Part shown: in pieces, positions 7,718 to 15,450 of the stretch
Layout of the letters: each line of letters begins with the position of its first letter
Position numbering within the stretch: position 1 is the stretch's first letter
Source of the DNA: an uncultured bacterium
GTDB lineage: Bacteria > Actinomycetota > Coriobacteriia > Coriobacteriales > Coriobacteriaceae
NCBI GenBank assembly: GCA_905215445.1
Contig: CAJMPZ010000048.1
Coordinates: 1-16,615 of the forward strand
Length of the DNA stretch: 16,615 nucleotides
Reading direction: 5' to 3'
Made by a program: the position numbers and the translations under genes
The notes under the pieces: model-generated
The model's input: only the letters and a program-made list of their open reading frames with translations
Told to the model about the DNA's origin: nothing
Database searches by the model: none

Positions 7718-7758
7718 AAAACCACCACAAAGAGGACAGGCATCTTCGTGGTGGTTTT
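7718..7758 (-). terminator. Terminator-like hairpin between hisB and hisH
   Basis: Arms of 16 bases (7718-7733 and 7743-7758) match at 15 positions around a 9-base loop. On the minus strand the stem core is CCACCAC/GTGGTGG, and it ends in TTTT. It begins 13 nt after the hisB stop and ends 25 nt before the hisH GTG. The other strand also ends in TTTT, so it could act in both directions. Inside an operon it would attenuate expression of hisH and the genes after it. Confidence 0.65.
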
Positions 7759-7771
7759 ACCCTTGTGACGG

Positions 7772-8359
7772 TTACAGCGAGCCCTTGGTGCTGGGGATAC
7801 CCTGCACGCGGGGATCGAGTTCGCAGGCGCGGCGCATCGTGCGGCCCACGGCCTTAAAGGCGGCCTCGATAATGTGGTGCGAATTGCCGCCCGCCAGCTC
7901 GCGCACGCGCAGCGTGAGCTTGGCATCGCGCGCAAAGGCATAGAAGAACTCGACGGCCAGCTCGGTATCAAAGCTGCCCACGCGCTCAGTCGGCACGGGC
8001 AGCTCGCAATAGGCCTGCCCGCGACCCGAGATATCCACGGCGGCCATCACGAGTGTCTCGTCCATGGCGATCGCCGCGTCGGCAAAGCGCGTAATACCCG
8101 CCTTGTCGCCCAGCGCCTGGCAAAACGCCTCGCCCAGCACAATGCCCGTGTCCTCAACGGTGTGGTGCGCGTCGACCTCGACGTCGCCCACCGCATGCAC
8201 CGTCAGATCGAACAGGCCATGGCGGCCAAAAGCGTTGAGCATGTGGTCGAAAAACGGCACGCCGGTCGAGATATCGCACACGCCAGATCCGTCCAGGTCG
8301 AGCTTTACGACAATGTCGGTCTCGCCCGTCTTGCGGGTTACCTCGGCATAGCGGTCCAT
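7772..8359 (-). CDS. hisB: Imidazoleglycerol-phosphate dehydratase
   Basis: The 195-residue enzyme dehydrates IGP to imidazole acetol phosphate. Manganese-binding motifs are intact: FDHML (37-41), DAHHTVEDTG (63-72) and SHHIIEAAFKA (160-170). It is the monofunctional form with no HAD phosphatase domain, so a separate histidinol-phosphatase is needed (see the PHP gene). The ATG at 8359 directly abuts the hisC stop, with the ribosome site inside the hisC 3' end. A terminator-like hairpin follows. Confidence 0.97.
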   Translation of the reverse strand: MDRYAEVTRKTGETDIVVKLDLDGSGVCDISTGVPFFDHMLNAFGRHGLFDLTVHAVGDVEVDAHHTVEDTGIVLGEAFCQALGDKAGITRFADAAIAMDETLVMAAVDISGRGQAYCELPVPTERVGSFDTELAVEFFYAFARDAKLTLRVRELAGGNSHHIIEAAFKAVGRTMRRACELDPRVQGIPSTKGSL

Positions 8360-9475
8360 CTACATCTCCTCCTTCACCAGCGCGGCAAACGCGGCCAGCA
8401 CCTCGTCGTTTTCCTGCGGCGTACCCACAGTGATGCGCAGACAGTCCGCAAGCCCCGGCGCGTAGCTAAAGTCGCGCACCAAAATCGAATACTCGTCGCG
8501 CAGACGCTCGCGCACGCGCGTGGCATGCGGCGTGCGCACGAGCACAAAGTTCGCCGCGCTCGGCCATGCCTCCACGGGCATGCCCTCGGCAGCCATTGCG
8601 CGCAGGGCGCACAGCTCGCGCTCGCGCTCGGATGCGATCTGTGCCACCACGGGCGTGTAGGCATCACGGGCACGCACGCAGGCAAGTGCTGCCGCCTGGC
8701 TCAGCACGTTAACTGAATAGATCTGGCGAATCGCCGCGAACACGTCGATGACTTCCGGCGCCGCGATCACGTAACCCAGACGCGTACCGGCAGCGCCAAA
8801 CGCCTTGGACAACGTATGCAGAATCACCAGGTTGGGATGCTCGGCGATAAGCCCCTGCGCCGTGGTGACCGCGCCAAACGAATCGTCGGCAAACTCCACG
8901 TAGGCCTCGTCAACCATTACCATGCCGGGGCACGCATCGCACAGCGCCGCGACAAAGTCGAGCGGTGCCACGTCACCCGTGGGGTTGTTGGGCGAGGTCA
9001 CGATTGCCAGGTTGCACTCGGACGCCGCCGCAAGCACGGCTGCCTGGTCGAGCTCAAAGGTCGCGGGGTCGCGCCACACGTCGCGCACCTCGGTCTGGCA
9101 GAGCGACGCAAAGAACGCATACTCGCTAAAGCACGGCGGGCAGTTGAGCAGGGTCCGTCCCGCGCCGCCAAACGCCAACAGGTAGTTATAGAGCAGCTCG
9201 TCGCCGCCGTTGCCCACGCAGACATTCTCGCGCGCCACACCATGCCAAGCGGCAAGCTCGTCGCGCAGATCGTTGGACATGGGATCGGGATAGCGGTTGA
9301 GCGGCGTGGCAGCCAGGGCGGCGTCGACCGCCTCGCGCACGCCAGCCGGCACGGGATAGGTGTTCTCGTTGGCCGAAAGGTTGATGCGCGTGGGCGTAAA
9401 GTTGGGATCGTAGGGCTCAATACCGGCCAGGTAAGGCTGGACGAGCTCCTTCATGCGAGGCGTGAGTTCGGCCAT
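8360..9475 (-). CDS. hisC: Histidinol-phosphate aminotransferase
   Basis: The 371-residue fold-type I PLP enzyme transaminates imidazole acetol phosphate. It shows the NLSANEN start of the substrate pocket (32-38), NNPTG (163-167), DEAY (189-192), the PLP lysine K224 in TLSKAFG, and TRLGY at 231-235. Length is normal. The ATG at 9475 is one base from the hisD stop. Related aminotransferases exist, but the operon position makes this assignment firm. Confidence 0.96.
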   Translation of the reverse strand: MAELTPRMKELVQPYLAGIEPYDPNFTPTRINLSANENTYPVPAGVREAVDAALAATPLNRYPDPMSNDLRDELAAWHGVARENVCVGNGGDELLYNYLLAFGGAGRTLLNCPPCFSEYAFFASLCQTEVRDVWRDPATFELDQAAVLAAASECNLAIVTSPNNPTGDVAPLDFVAALCDACPGMVMVDEAYVEFADDSFGAVTTAQGLIAEHPNLVILHTLSKAFGAAGTRLGYVIAAPEVIDVFAAIRQIYSVNVLSQAAALACVRARDAYTPVVAQIASERERELCALRAMAAEGMPVEAWPSAANFVLVRTPHATRVRERLRDEYSILVRDFSYAPGLADCLRITVGTPQENDEVLAAFAALVKEEM

Positions 9476-9476
9476 A

Positions 9477-10913
9477 TTAGGCCTCCCCGCCGGTTACGCC
9501 AGCGCCATCTGCGCCTGCAGCCGCCAGGTCCACGCCCTCGGCAACCGTCGCCACGGCGTCGCCCGGCCAGGCGACCTTGGGCAGGTCGGCCGCGGCGAGC
9601 GACTCGGCGCTCACGGCATCCTCGCCCTGCTCCAACACGCGGCGACGCAGTGCGGCCGAAAGCGCGTGCGCCCACAGGCCCTCGGCCTCGGCCAGACGCT
9701 GCGTAGCGGGAGCGTCGGAGAGCAGGCCCTCGGGCGTATAGCATATAACGCTCGAGCGCTTAACGAACTCTTCGACCGAAAGCGGGTTGGAGAACATGGC
9801 CGTGCCGCCGGTCGGCAACGTGTGGTTGGGACCGGCAACGTAATCGCCGAGCGGCTCGGAGCTCCAAGCGCCCACAAAGATGGCGCCGGCGTTGCGAATG
9901 CCGCCGAGCAGGCCCATCGCATCCTTGCAGTGCAGCTCAAGGTGCTCGGGCGCCACGGTGTTCACGGCCTCGACGGCGGCCGCCATGTCGGCGGCCACCA
10001 CGATGGCGCCTTCGTTATCGAGCGAAGCGCACGTAATCTCGGCACGCGGGGACTGCGCTACCAGAATGTCGATACCCGCCTCGACCTCACGCGCAAACTG
10101 CTCGTCGCAGGTCACCAGATAGCAGGCCGCCAGCGGATCGTGCTCGGCCTGAGCCATCAGGTCGGCCGCGACCACCATAGGCTTGGCCGTGGCATCGGCC
10201 AGCACGCAGACCTCGGACGGGCCAGCGACCATGTCGATGCCCACATCGCCGGAGACGATCTGCTTGGCAGCGGCAACAAAGGCGTTGCCCGGACCGGTGA
10301 TTTTGTCGACGCGCGGAATGGTCTCGGTGCCGTACGCCAGCGCGGCCACGGCCTGGGCGCCGCCCACCATATAGATTTCGTCCACTCCGCCGAGCTTTGC
10401 CGCGGCGAGCGTGTAGGGGCTGATAAGGCCGTCCTTTTGCGGCGGGGTCACCATAACCACGCGCTTGACGCCGGCGACCTTGGCGGGAATGGCATTCATG
10501 AGCACGGTGGAGGGATACTGCGCGCGACCGCCCGGCACGTAGATGCCGGCCGCCGCGAGCGGGGTCACCTTAACGCCGAGCATCGTGCCGTCCGCACGCG
10601 TGGTAAACCAGCTCTGCTCGACCTCGCGCTGGTGGAACTCGCGAATCTGACGCGCGGCCTTCTCGAGCGCGGCGACAAAGGCCGGGTCGAGGCCCTCAAG
10701 CGCGGCATCGATCTGCTCTTGCGGCAGGCGGAAGCTCTGCAGCTCAACACCGTCAAAACGCTGACAGTAATCGCACACCGCGGCATCGCCGTTAGCACGC
10801 ACGTTGGCCACGATATCGCGGGCGGCGTCGACGATGTTTTGCGGCAGCACACCCTTGCGGTTGAGCTGGTTGGTAACAAGGCGCTCACCGGGAGCAAGCT
10901 TGATGGTCTTCAT
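9477..10913 (-). CDS. hisD: Histidinol dehydrogenase, with C-terminal extension
   Basis: The 478-residue enzyme oxidises histidinol to histidine in two NAD-dependent steps. Zn ligands Q255, H258, D357 and H416 and the catalytic pair E323-H324 (APEHLE) line up with E. coli Q259, H262, D360, H419 and E326-H327. The MAGPSEV and GPNHTLPTGG motifs are intact. The normal core ends near residue 425; about 53 extra residues, rich in Ala, Gly, Asp and Glu, follow and form no recognised domain. The ATG at 10913 has GGGG eight bases upstream. A hairpin with a T-run lies just before it. Confidence 0.96.
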   Translation of the reverse strand: MKTIKLAPGERLVTNQLNRKGVLPQNIVDAARDIVANVRANGDAAVCDYCQRFDGVELQSFRLPQEQIDAALEGLDPAFVAALEKAARQIREFHQREVEQSWFTTRADGTMLGVKVTPLAAAGIYVPGGRAQYPSTVLMNAIPAKVAGVKRVVMVTPPQKDGLISPYTLAAAKLGGVDEIYMVGGAQAVAALAYGTETIPRVDKITGPGNAFVAAAKQIVSGDVGIDMVAGPSEVCVLADATAKPMVVAADLMAQAEHDPLAACYLVTCDEQFAREVEAGIDILVAQSPRAEITCASLDNEGAIVVAADMAAAVEAVNTVAPEHLELHCKDAMGLLGGIRNAGAIFVGAWSSEPLGDYVAGPNHTLPTGGTAMFSNPLSVEEFVKRSSVICYTPEGLLSDAPATQRLAEAEGLWAHALSAALRRRVLEQGEDAVSAESLAAADLPKVAWPGDAVATVAEGVDLAAAGADGAGVTGGEA

Positions 10914-10946
10914 ATCGGTATCCCCTATCGGTCGAGGTTGTGTTCG

Positions 10947-10982
10947 AAAAACGAGAGGCCGGGCGGCGGCGCCAATCGGCCC
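10947..10982 (-). terminator. Terminator-like hairpin between hisZ-hisG and hisD
   Basis: On the minus strand a GGGCCG/CGGCCT stem (10977-10982 with 10956-10961) is extended by GGCG/CGCC around a four-base loop, with a three-base bulge. Four bases later comes TTTTT (10951-10947). It starts 36 nt after the hisZ-hisG stop and ends 33 nt before the hisD ATG. The bulge and the spacer before the T-run make it weaker than a classic terminator. Confidence 0.45.
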
Positions 10983-11018
10983 GCAGCCCGTACGTTGGGG
11001 CGCCCGTGCACGCTCGCG

Positions 11019-12734
11019 CTATTGTGCCGAGCCCGCGACGGGCTCAAAATGCTTGTCCTTCACGGCAGCAGCCAGGCGATCGGCCAGGTTGCGCACACGC
11101 GGATCCAGGCGCGCAGCACCCGGATTGACAAAGAAGCGGGCCGTGCAGTCCATGATGCGGCCAGTAATAACGAGGTCGTTATCGCGCAGCGTGGCGCCCG
11201 TGGCGGTAATATCCACGATGCGATCGGTCATGCCGACAATGGGGCCCAGCTCGATGTTGCCGTGCAGCGAGACGATGTCGGCGTTCACGCCGCGCTCGGC
11301 ATACCAGGCGCTCGCGATGCGCGGATACTTGGTGGCCACGCGAAGCGACCCGCGACGGGCATAGTTGCGCTCGGCCTGGCCAGCGCGCCACGCGGGCTCC
11401 GCCTCGATAAAGGTGCACAGGCCGTAGCCCAGATCGACCAGCTGCAGCAGGTTGAGGTCGGCCTCGATGAGCGAGTCCCAACCGCAGATGCCGCAATCGG
11501 CACCGCCGCAGCCCACAAAGGCGGGCGCATCGCTGGGGCGCACGATGACAAACTCGATATCGCCGACCGCGCCCTCGCCGGCACGCGTGTCGCGGCCGCG
11601 CACGATCAGGTGACGGCCGGGATCACGCAGCTCAGAGACGTCCAGACCCGCGGCCTCGAGCACGTCGAGCGTGTCGGCCTTAAGCGAGCCCTTGGGCACG
11701 GCGATGCGCAGCGGGCCCTCGGCGCCACGGCCCGCGGCATGGTCGCCATCGGAAGCGGCATCCTCGGCCGAGGTGCGCGCGGCCTCCAAGCGCTCGAGCG
11801 AAAAGGCGAAGCCCGCCGCCGGCACCTCGATGCCGTCGCCAAATGCGCCGGTAAAGATGGAGTCATAGCGTCCGCCCGAACCGACCGGATCGGGCAAGCC
11901 GCCGGCATAGGCCTTAAAGACCAAGCCCGTGTAGTAATCGAAAGAGTTCATGATAGAGAAGTCGAACGACTGCACCTGGGCGTCCTCGGGTGCCAGGCCC
12001 TCGACCAGGGCACGCAGCTCGCGCGTCAGCGGCGCGACGATACCGGCGGCCTCCAGCAGCGCGTCCACGCGGTCGAGTACCTCGGCACCGCCGTGCAGAC
12101 GCGGCAGCTCGCTAATGGCGGCCTTGACGGCATCGGACTCGACGCTTGCCGCCACGCGGGCATCGAGGCCCACAAAGTCGTTGGCGTGCACGCAGCGCAA
12201 GGCCTCGGCGGCCAGCTCGCGATCCTCGCACGCCGCGAGCAGCTCCTTAAACGGCCGCACGCTACCTGCGATAATGCGCGCATCGGGCAGCGCCAGCTCG
12301 CGCACGGCCTCGGCCACGAGCGAGACAATCTCGACATCGCCCGCGGTATCGCCCGCACCGATAAGCTCAAAGCCCAGCTGCGTAAACTGACGCGAGCCAC
12401 CGGCATTGCGCTGGCACTCGCGAACCACCGGCGCCTCATAGCGCAGGCGCAGGGGCAGGTCGGCAGCGTGCATGCGGGTCGAAACCAGGCGCACGATCGG
12501 CAACGTGTTGTCGGGACGGACCACCAGTAGGCGGCCATCATCGTCAAAGAGCTTAAACGGCGTATCCGCGATGCGGCCGCCTTCCTCGAGCGAACCCTTG
12601 TCCTCGAGCAGAGGCGTCTCGACCGGAAGGTAATGATGCTCCCTGAAGCAGCCCTTCACCGTACATGCGATCTCCTCGCGCGCCTGAGCCTCCTCGGGCA
12701 ATATGTCCCGGAATCCCCACGGTGTGGCCGTCAT
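11019..12734 (-). CDS. hisZ-hisG: HisZ-HisG fusion: ATP phosphoribosyltransferase with regulatory subunit
   Basis: One 571-residue protein holds both ATP-PRT subunits, the committed step that joins ATP and PRPP. Residues 1 to about 320 are HisZ, a HisRS paralogue: GFRDILPEEA at the start, VVRPDNT (71-77), RYEAPVVRE (98-106), NSFDYYTG (263-270) and GSGGRYD (285-291), with no anticodon-binding domain. A hydrophilic linker covers about 321-340. Residues 341-571 are short-form HisG without an ACT domain: IAVPKGSL (344-351), GADCGICGWD (411-420) and the PRPP loop VDITATGATL (507-516). In other bacteria short HisG needs a separate HisZ for activity and histidine feedback; here they are covalently joined in Z-G order. 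There is no stop or frame change across the linker. The ATG at 12734 has GAGGAGG eight bases upstream. It is the first gene of the operon. Confidence 0.95.
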   Translation of the reverse strand: MTATPWGFRDILPEEAQAREEIACTVKGCFREHHYLPVETPLLEDKGSLEEGGRIADTPFKLFDDDGRLLVVRPDNTLPIVRLVSTRMHAADLPLRLRYEAPVVRECQRNAGGSRQFTQLGFELIGAGDTAGDVEIVSLVAEAVRELALPDARIIAGSVRPFKELLAACEDRELAAEALRCVHANDFVGLDARVAASVESDAVKAAISELPRLHGGAEVLDRVDALLEAAGIVAPLTRELRALVEGLAPEDAQVQSFDFSIMNSFDYYTGLVFKAYAGGLPDPVGSGGRYDSIFTGAFGDGIEVPAAGFAFSLERLEAARTSAEDAASDGDHAAGRGAEGPLRIAVPKGSLKADTLDVLEAAGLDVSELRDPGRHLIVRGRDTRAGEGAVGDIEFVIVRPSDAPAFVGCGGADCGICGWDSLIEADLNLLQLVDLGYGLCTFIEAEPAWRAGQAERNYARRGSLRVATKYPRIASAWYAERGVNADIVSLHGNIELGPIVGMTDRIVDITATGATLRDNDLVITGRIMDCTARFFVNPGAARLDPRVRNLADRLAAAVKDKHFEPVAGSAQ

Positions 12735-12771
12735 CTGGTGAGCCTCCTCATGCTGTGTTTCATATAGAACG

Positions 12772-12795
12772 AAAAACCGGCATAGCTCCGCCGGT
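12772..12795 (-). terminator. Terminator-like hairpin in the leader of hisZ-hisG
   Basis: On the minus strand ACCGGC and GCCGGT (12795-12790 and 12781-12776) form a perfect 6-bp stem with an 8-base loop, running into TTTTT (12776-12772). It lies 109 nt after the stop of the epimerase gene and ends 37 nt before the his operon ATG. It may end the upstream transcript, or act as an attenuator in the his leader; 37 nt leaves little room for a separate promoter. Confidence 0.6.
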
Positions 12796-12809
12796 CTTCT
12801 GGGTACTTT

Positions 12810-12825
12810 AGCATACTAGAGTGCT
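12810..12825 (-). promoter_or_regulatory. Possible his promoter -10 overlapped by a 16-bp imperfect palindrome
   Basis: The 163-bp gap between the hisZ-hisG start and the epimerase gene stop must hold any his-specific promoter. On the minus strand AGCACTCTAGTATGCT (12825-12810) is an imperfect dyad matching its own reverse complement at 12 of 16 positions, with a CTAG centre. It includes TATGCT, a possible -10; no convincing -35 is seen. No T-box sequence and no His-rich leader peptide is present. The call is tentative. Confidence 0.3.
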
Positions 12826-12904
12826 TGCGGGGAAAATGCGTCGCAGCCGCTCACACCGTATTCATTTGGAAACATAGGAGCGGATTGCCGCAACCCAACC
12901 CCAC

Positions 12905-13741
12905 TTAGGCGCCAATCGCACGACGATACTCTGCCATTACCTGCGCATCGGCAGCCGCGGGGTCGGCAAAATAGCGCCCGTCATAGGTCTCGGCCGAAAC
13001 AACTCCGCGATAGCCGCGCGCCACCAGCCTATCCAGGTCGGCGCGCATATCGCGGTCGCCGTCACCCCAGGCAAGATGCGTCGTGCCATCTGCCGCAACA
13101 TCGACAAAATGCACGTGGGCGACATCATCGCCAAGCAGATCGAAATAATCGTCGATGGTATCCCCCGCCACCGCCATGGCGCCCATATCCAGACACGCCT
13201 TAAGTGCCGGATGATCAACTGCCTCAATCATGCGCTTCGTGTCGGCCGCCGAGTTCACGATTATCGACTCAACCGGTTGTAGAGCCTCGAGCACCAGTCG
13301 CACGCCGCGCGCTCCCGCATGCTCGGCAATCGCGCGCAGCATCGAGGCGCTGCGACCCCACGCATCCTCGATCGGCTCGTTCAAAAATGCCCAGCCACTC
13401 GAGACCATGACCTGCTCGGCTCCAAGTTCCGCCGCGATATCCACAACGTTCTTAAAGTACGCGAGCGTGCGGGCACGCGCCTCATTCCCGCGCGCCGCGA
13501 TATTCCACGGCTTGGGGTTGTTCTGTTCGGGACAAAGCCCCACAATCCGAACCCCATACCGCTGTGACAGCTCCCGCACCTGCTCGAGCGAATCGTATCC
13601 ATGGCAATCGACATACAGATGCATCGCCCCGGTCCAAAGTTCGCAACACGTGTAGCCCGAGGCCGCAGCCGAGGAAAAGAATTCCTCAAGGTCAAAATAA
13701 CGATGGCTGATATTCATGACGGCAAGCTGCGGATACTCCAT
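12905..13741 (-). CDS. FrlC-like sugar epimerase/isomerase (TIM barrel)
   Basis: A 278-residue protein of the xylose-isomerase-like / AP-endonuclease 2 barrel family. The metal ligand set E152 (VLEALQPVES), D185 (CLDMGAM), H211 (HVHFVD) and E251 (VSAETYDG) is complete. The MVSSGWAF and WGRSASMLRAIAEHA regions and overall length resemble E. coli FrlC, which interconverts fructoselysine and psicoselysine; other ketose 3-epimerases have the same fold. The ATG at 13741 is preferred over the GTG at 13750 because the AAAGGTGG site lies just before it and would overlap the GTG. It follows four PTS genes and a hairpin. Role in Amadori-product or rare-ketose use is inferred from similarity and neighbours. 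Confidence 0.75.
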   Translation of the reverse strand: MEYPQLAVMNISHRYFDLEEFFSSAAASGYTCCELWTGAMHLYVDCHGYDSLEQVRELSQRYGVRIVGLCPEQNNPKPWNIAARGNEARARTLAYFKNVVDIAAELGAEQVMVSSGWAFLNEPIEDAWGRSASMLRAIAEHAGARGVRLVLEALQPVESIIVNSAADTKRMIEAVDHPALKACLDMGAMAVAGDTIDDYFDLLGDDVAHVHFVDVAADGTTHLAWGDGDRDMRADLDRLVARGYRGVVSAETYDGRYFADPAAADAQVMAEYRRAIGA

Positions 13742-13758
13742 CTTGTCCACCTTTCGGC

Positions 13759-13792
13759 AAAAGGGCGCCGCAGCACAATGTGCGCGACGCCC
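13759..13792 (-). terminator. Strong terminator-like hairpin between PTS IID and the epimerase gene
   Basis: On the minus strand a GC-rich stem of 13 base pairs, with one wobble and one bulged T (arms 13792-13780 and 13776-13763), closes a three-base loop and runs directly into TTTT (13762-13759). It starts 32 nt after the IID stop and ends 17 nt before the epimerase ATG, leaving room only for the ribosome site. Confidence 0.75.
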
Positions 13793-13824
13793 CCTCTTAC
13801 ATTGTTTTAATTATGACGGATGCC

Positions 13825-14661
13825 CTACTGAACACCAAGCACTCCAAAGAACGCGCCGGCGATACTCACGAGTAGGATCACGAGCATGATGAGCAGCGGA
13901 TTCATCTTCTTCTTGAGCATGAGATAGACAATTCCAAACAGCCCCATCGTGACAAAGCCCGGGAAGATTCCGTTGAGCAGCTCGGCGAGCGTCTGAGCGC
14001 CATCGCCCGCGCCGACCATGAGCGGAATGTCCACGGTGACCATCTCCATGGTCATAGCGCCGATCACCATGGCGCCCATGATAGAGGCCATCTTGACGAT
14101 CGTGTCCATAATGCCCGATTCCTGGACCTTGCTGATCATGTCCGAGCCAAAGCGATATCCCACAAACGTCAGCAGGTAACGGATGATGTAGTGGGGGACG
14201 TTGAACACGAGCAGGAACAAAATCGGGCCAAGAATAGAGCCCTGCAGCGCCAGCGACGTGCCGACACCCGTTGCCAAAATTCGCAGCGTACCCCAGTAGA
14301 AGGCATCGCCCACGCCGGACAGCGGTCCCATCAAAGCAAGCTTGACATTAGAGATCGCGCTCGTGTCAAAGTTATCTTCGGTGGCGTTGACTTCTTCCAT
14401 TGCGGCAGCAATGGACATGGGAAGCGTCGAGATATACGGCGTGACGTTATAGAGCTCCATATGGCGCTTGAGTGCGGCCTTAAAGTCCGCATCCTGCGGA
14501 TACAGCTTGCGAAGGATCGGCATAAGGGCCCACATAAAGCCGATATGGCCCATACGCTCGTAGTTCCAGGAATGCTCATAGGGAATCGAGCGCCAGAACA
14601 GCTTCTTAAGGTCTGCGCGGGAAATCAGCCCGTCGTAAGAAGACTCAAACTTAAAACTCAT
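13825..14661 (-). CDS. PTS mannose-family IID component
   Basis: The 278-residue membrane component pairs with IIC to form the sugar channel. Start taken at the ATG at 14661, which has GGGAG eight bases upstream; the frame opens further to 14727, but that part is coding sequence of IIC in another frame. Typical IID features: the LFWRSIPYEHSWNYERM start, GFMWALMPILRKLY, the LMGPLSGVGDAFYWG motif, and hydrophobic segments near the C-terminus. It overlaps the IIC gene by 11 bp. IID occurs only in the mannose-type PTS, which handles mannose, fructose, sorbose, amino sugars and sugar-lysine conjugates. Confidence 0.95.
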   Translation of the reverse strand: MSFKFESSYDGLISRADLKKLFWRSIPYEHSWNYERMGHIGFMWALMPILRKLYPQDADFKAALKRHMELYNVTPYISTLPMSIAAAMEEVNATEDNFDTSAISNVKLALMGPLSGVGDAFYWGTLRILATGVGTSLALQGSILGPILFLLVFNVPHYIIRYLLTFVGYRFGSDMISKVQESGIMDTIVKMASIMGAMVIGAMTMEMVTVDIPLMVGAGDGAQTLAELLNGIFPGFVTMGLFGIVYLMLKKKMNPLLIMLVILLVSIAGAFFGVLGVQ

Positions 14662-15442
14662 CGAACCCACTCCCAATCGCAGGATCCTCGGTTGCCGCTG
14701 CGGGCTGCTCCGCCTTTTTCTTGTCACCCAAAACCGTCATCGCGACGGCGATAATCGCGGCAAAGATCGCCACGCCAGTCGTGCTAATGCCAAAGTAGGC
14801 GACGAGGAAGAAGCCAGCGAAGAAGAACGGAGCCACTGTTTTGTTCATAATCATCTGCGCCAGCATCGCAAAGCCGAGTGCGGGCAAGAAGGCGGCGGCG
14901 ACATCCATGCCGGTCTGAACGAAATCGGGGATGATGTTGAGCAGGCTGGCAACAGCATCGGCGCCAAAGAAGAATGCCAGGGGAATGATCAGCAGGCCGC
15001 ACCAGCTCTGCGCGTAACCGGCGATGAGCATGTTGCGCGTGATGGCCTTGGTGTCTCCGTCCTCGACGTTTTTGTCGATACGGTGCACCAGCAGCAGCAT
15101 GACCGGCTGGCCCAGGGCCGTATCGAGCGCCAGGACGATCGTTGCGATGGGAATGCCCAGGGTCAGGGCCGCCGAAGCGTCCGCGCCGGCCTGCATGGCA
15201 AGCGACACGCCCAGAATGGTTCCGGAAATCGTATCGGGCGGGTTATACGCACCGACCGAGATGGCACCGACCATGGCAAGCTCCATCGTGGCGCCCATAA
15301 TGGTGCCGGTCACCACATCGCCCATGACAAGGCCGACCAACGGTCCGAGCACAATGGGGCGCTGAAGGTAACTCGTACCGGTCAGCCACTCGGAATAGCC
15401 CAAAAGGGCAATCAGGAAAATCAGGATCGTCTTGATAACCAT
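14651..15442 (-). CDS. PTS mannose/sorbose-family IIC component
   Basis: A 263-residue integral membrane permease subunit with about six or more hydrophobic segments. It shows the family's RPIVLGPLVGLVMGDVVTG block, GATMELAMVG and the AYNPPDTISGT loop. The C-terminus is a charged, Ala-rich cytoplasmic tail after about residue 237. The ATG at 15442 follows AGGGG, which overlaps the IIB stop region (gap 8 bp). Confidence 0.95.
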   Translation of the reverse strand: MVIKTILIFLIALLGYSEWLTGTSYLQRPIVLGPLVGLVMGDVVTGTIMGATMELAMVGAISVGAYNPPDTISGTILGVSLAMQAGADASAALTLGIPIATIVLALDTALGQPVMLLLVHRIDKNVEDGDTKAITRNMLIAGYAQSWCGLLIIPLAFFFGADAVASLLNIIPDFVQTGMDVAAAFLPALGFAMLAQMIMNKTVAPFFFAGFFLVAYFGISTTGVAIFAAIIAVAMTVLGDKKKAEQPAAATEDPAIGSGFDEF

Positions 15443-15450
15443 GACAGCCC

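Noticed and set aside
7693..7743. Upstream ATG for hisH at 7743
   Set aside because: It would start translation inside the hairpin and lacks a ribosome site; the GTG at 7692 has GGAGG at six bases and gives the normal N-terminus.
6976..7857. Plus-strand open frame of 293 codons opposite hisH
   Set aside because: It is a complement of the hisH and hisB region with no family match and no good ribosome site; a composition artefact.
9453..12530. Plus-strand open frame of 1025 codons opposite hisD and hisZ-hisG
   Set aside because: It lies antisense to three well-supported his genes, has no recognisable domain, and is rich in His, Arg, Gly and Ala as expected from the complement of GC-rich codons. 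Such long shadow frames are common in high-GC DNA.
12816..12875. A 19-codon minus-strand frame in the his leader, considered as an attenuator leader peptide
   Set aside because: It contains no histidine codon and has no ribosome-binding sequence before its ATG.
12735..12904. T-box riboswitch before the his operon
   Set aside because: No sequence near the T-box consensus (AGGGTGGNACCGCG) is present and the leader is too short for the specifier-loop structure.
14662..14727. N-terminal extension of PTS IID to 14727
   Set aside because: The extra residues are Arg/Pro-rich and encoded within the IIC gene in another frame; the ATG at 14661 has a good ribosome site and gives the family-typical start.
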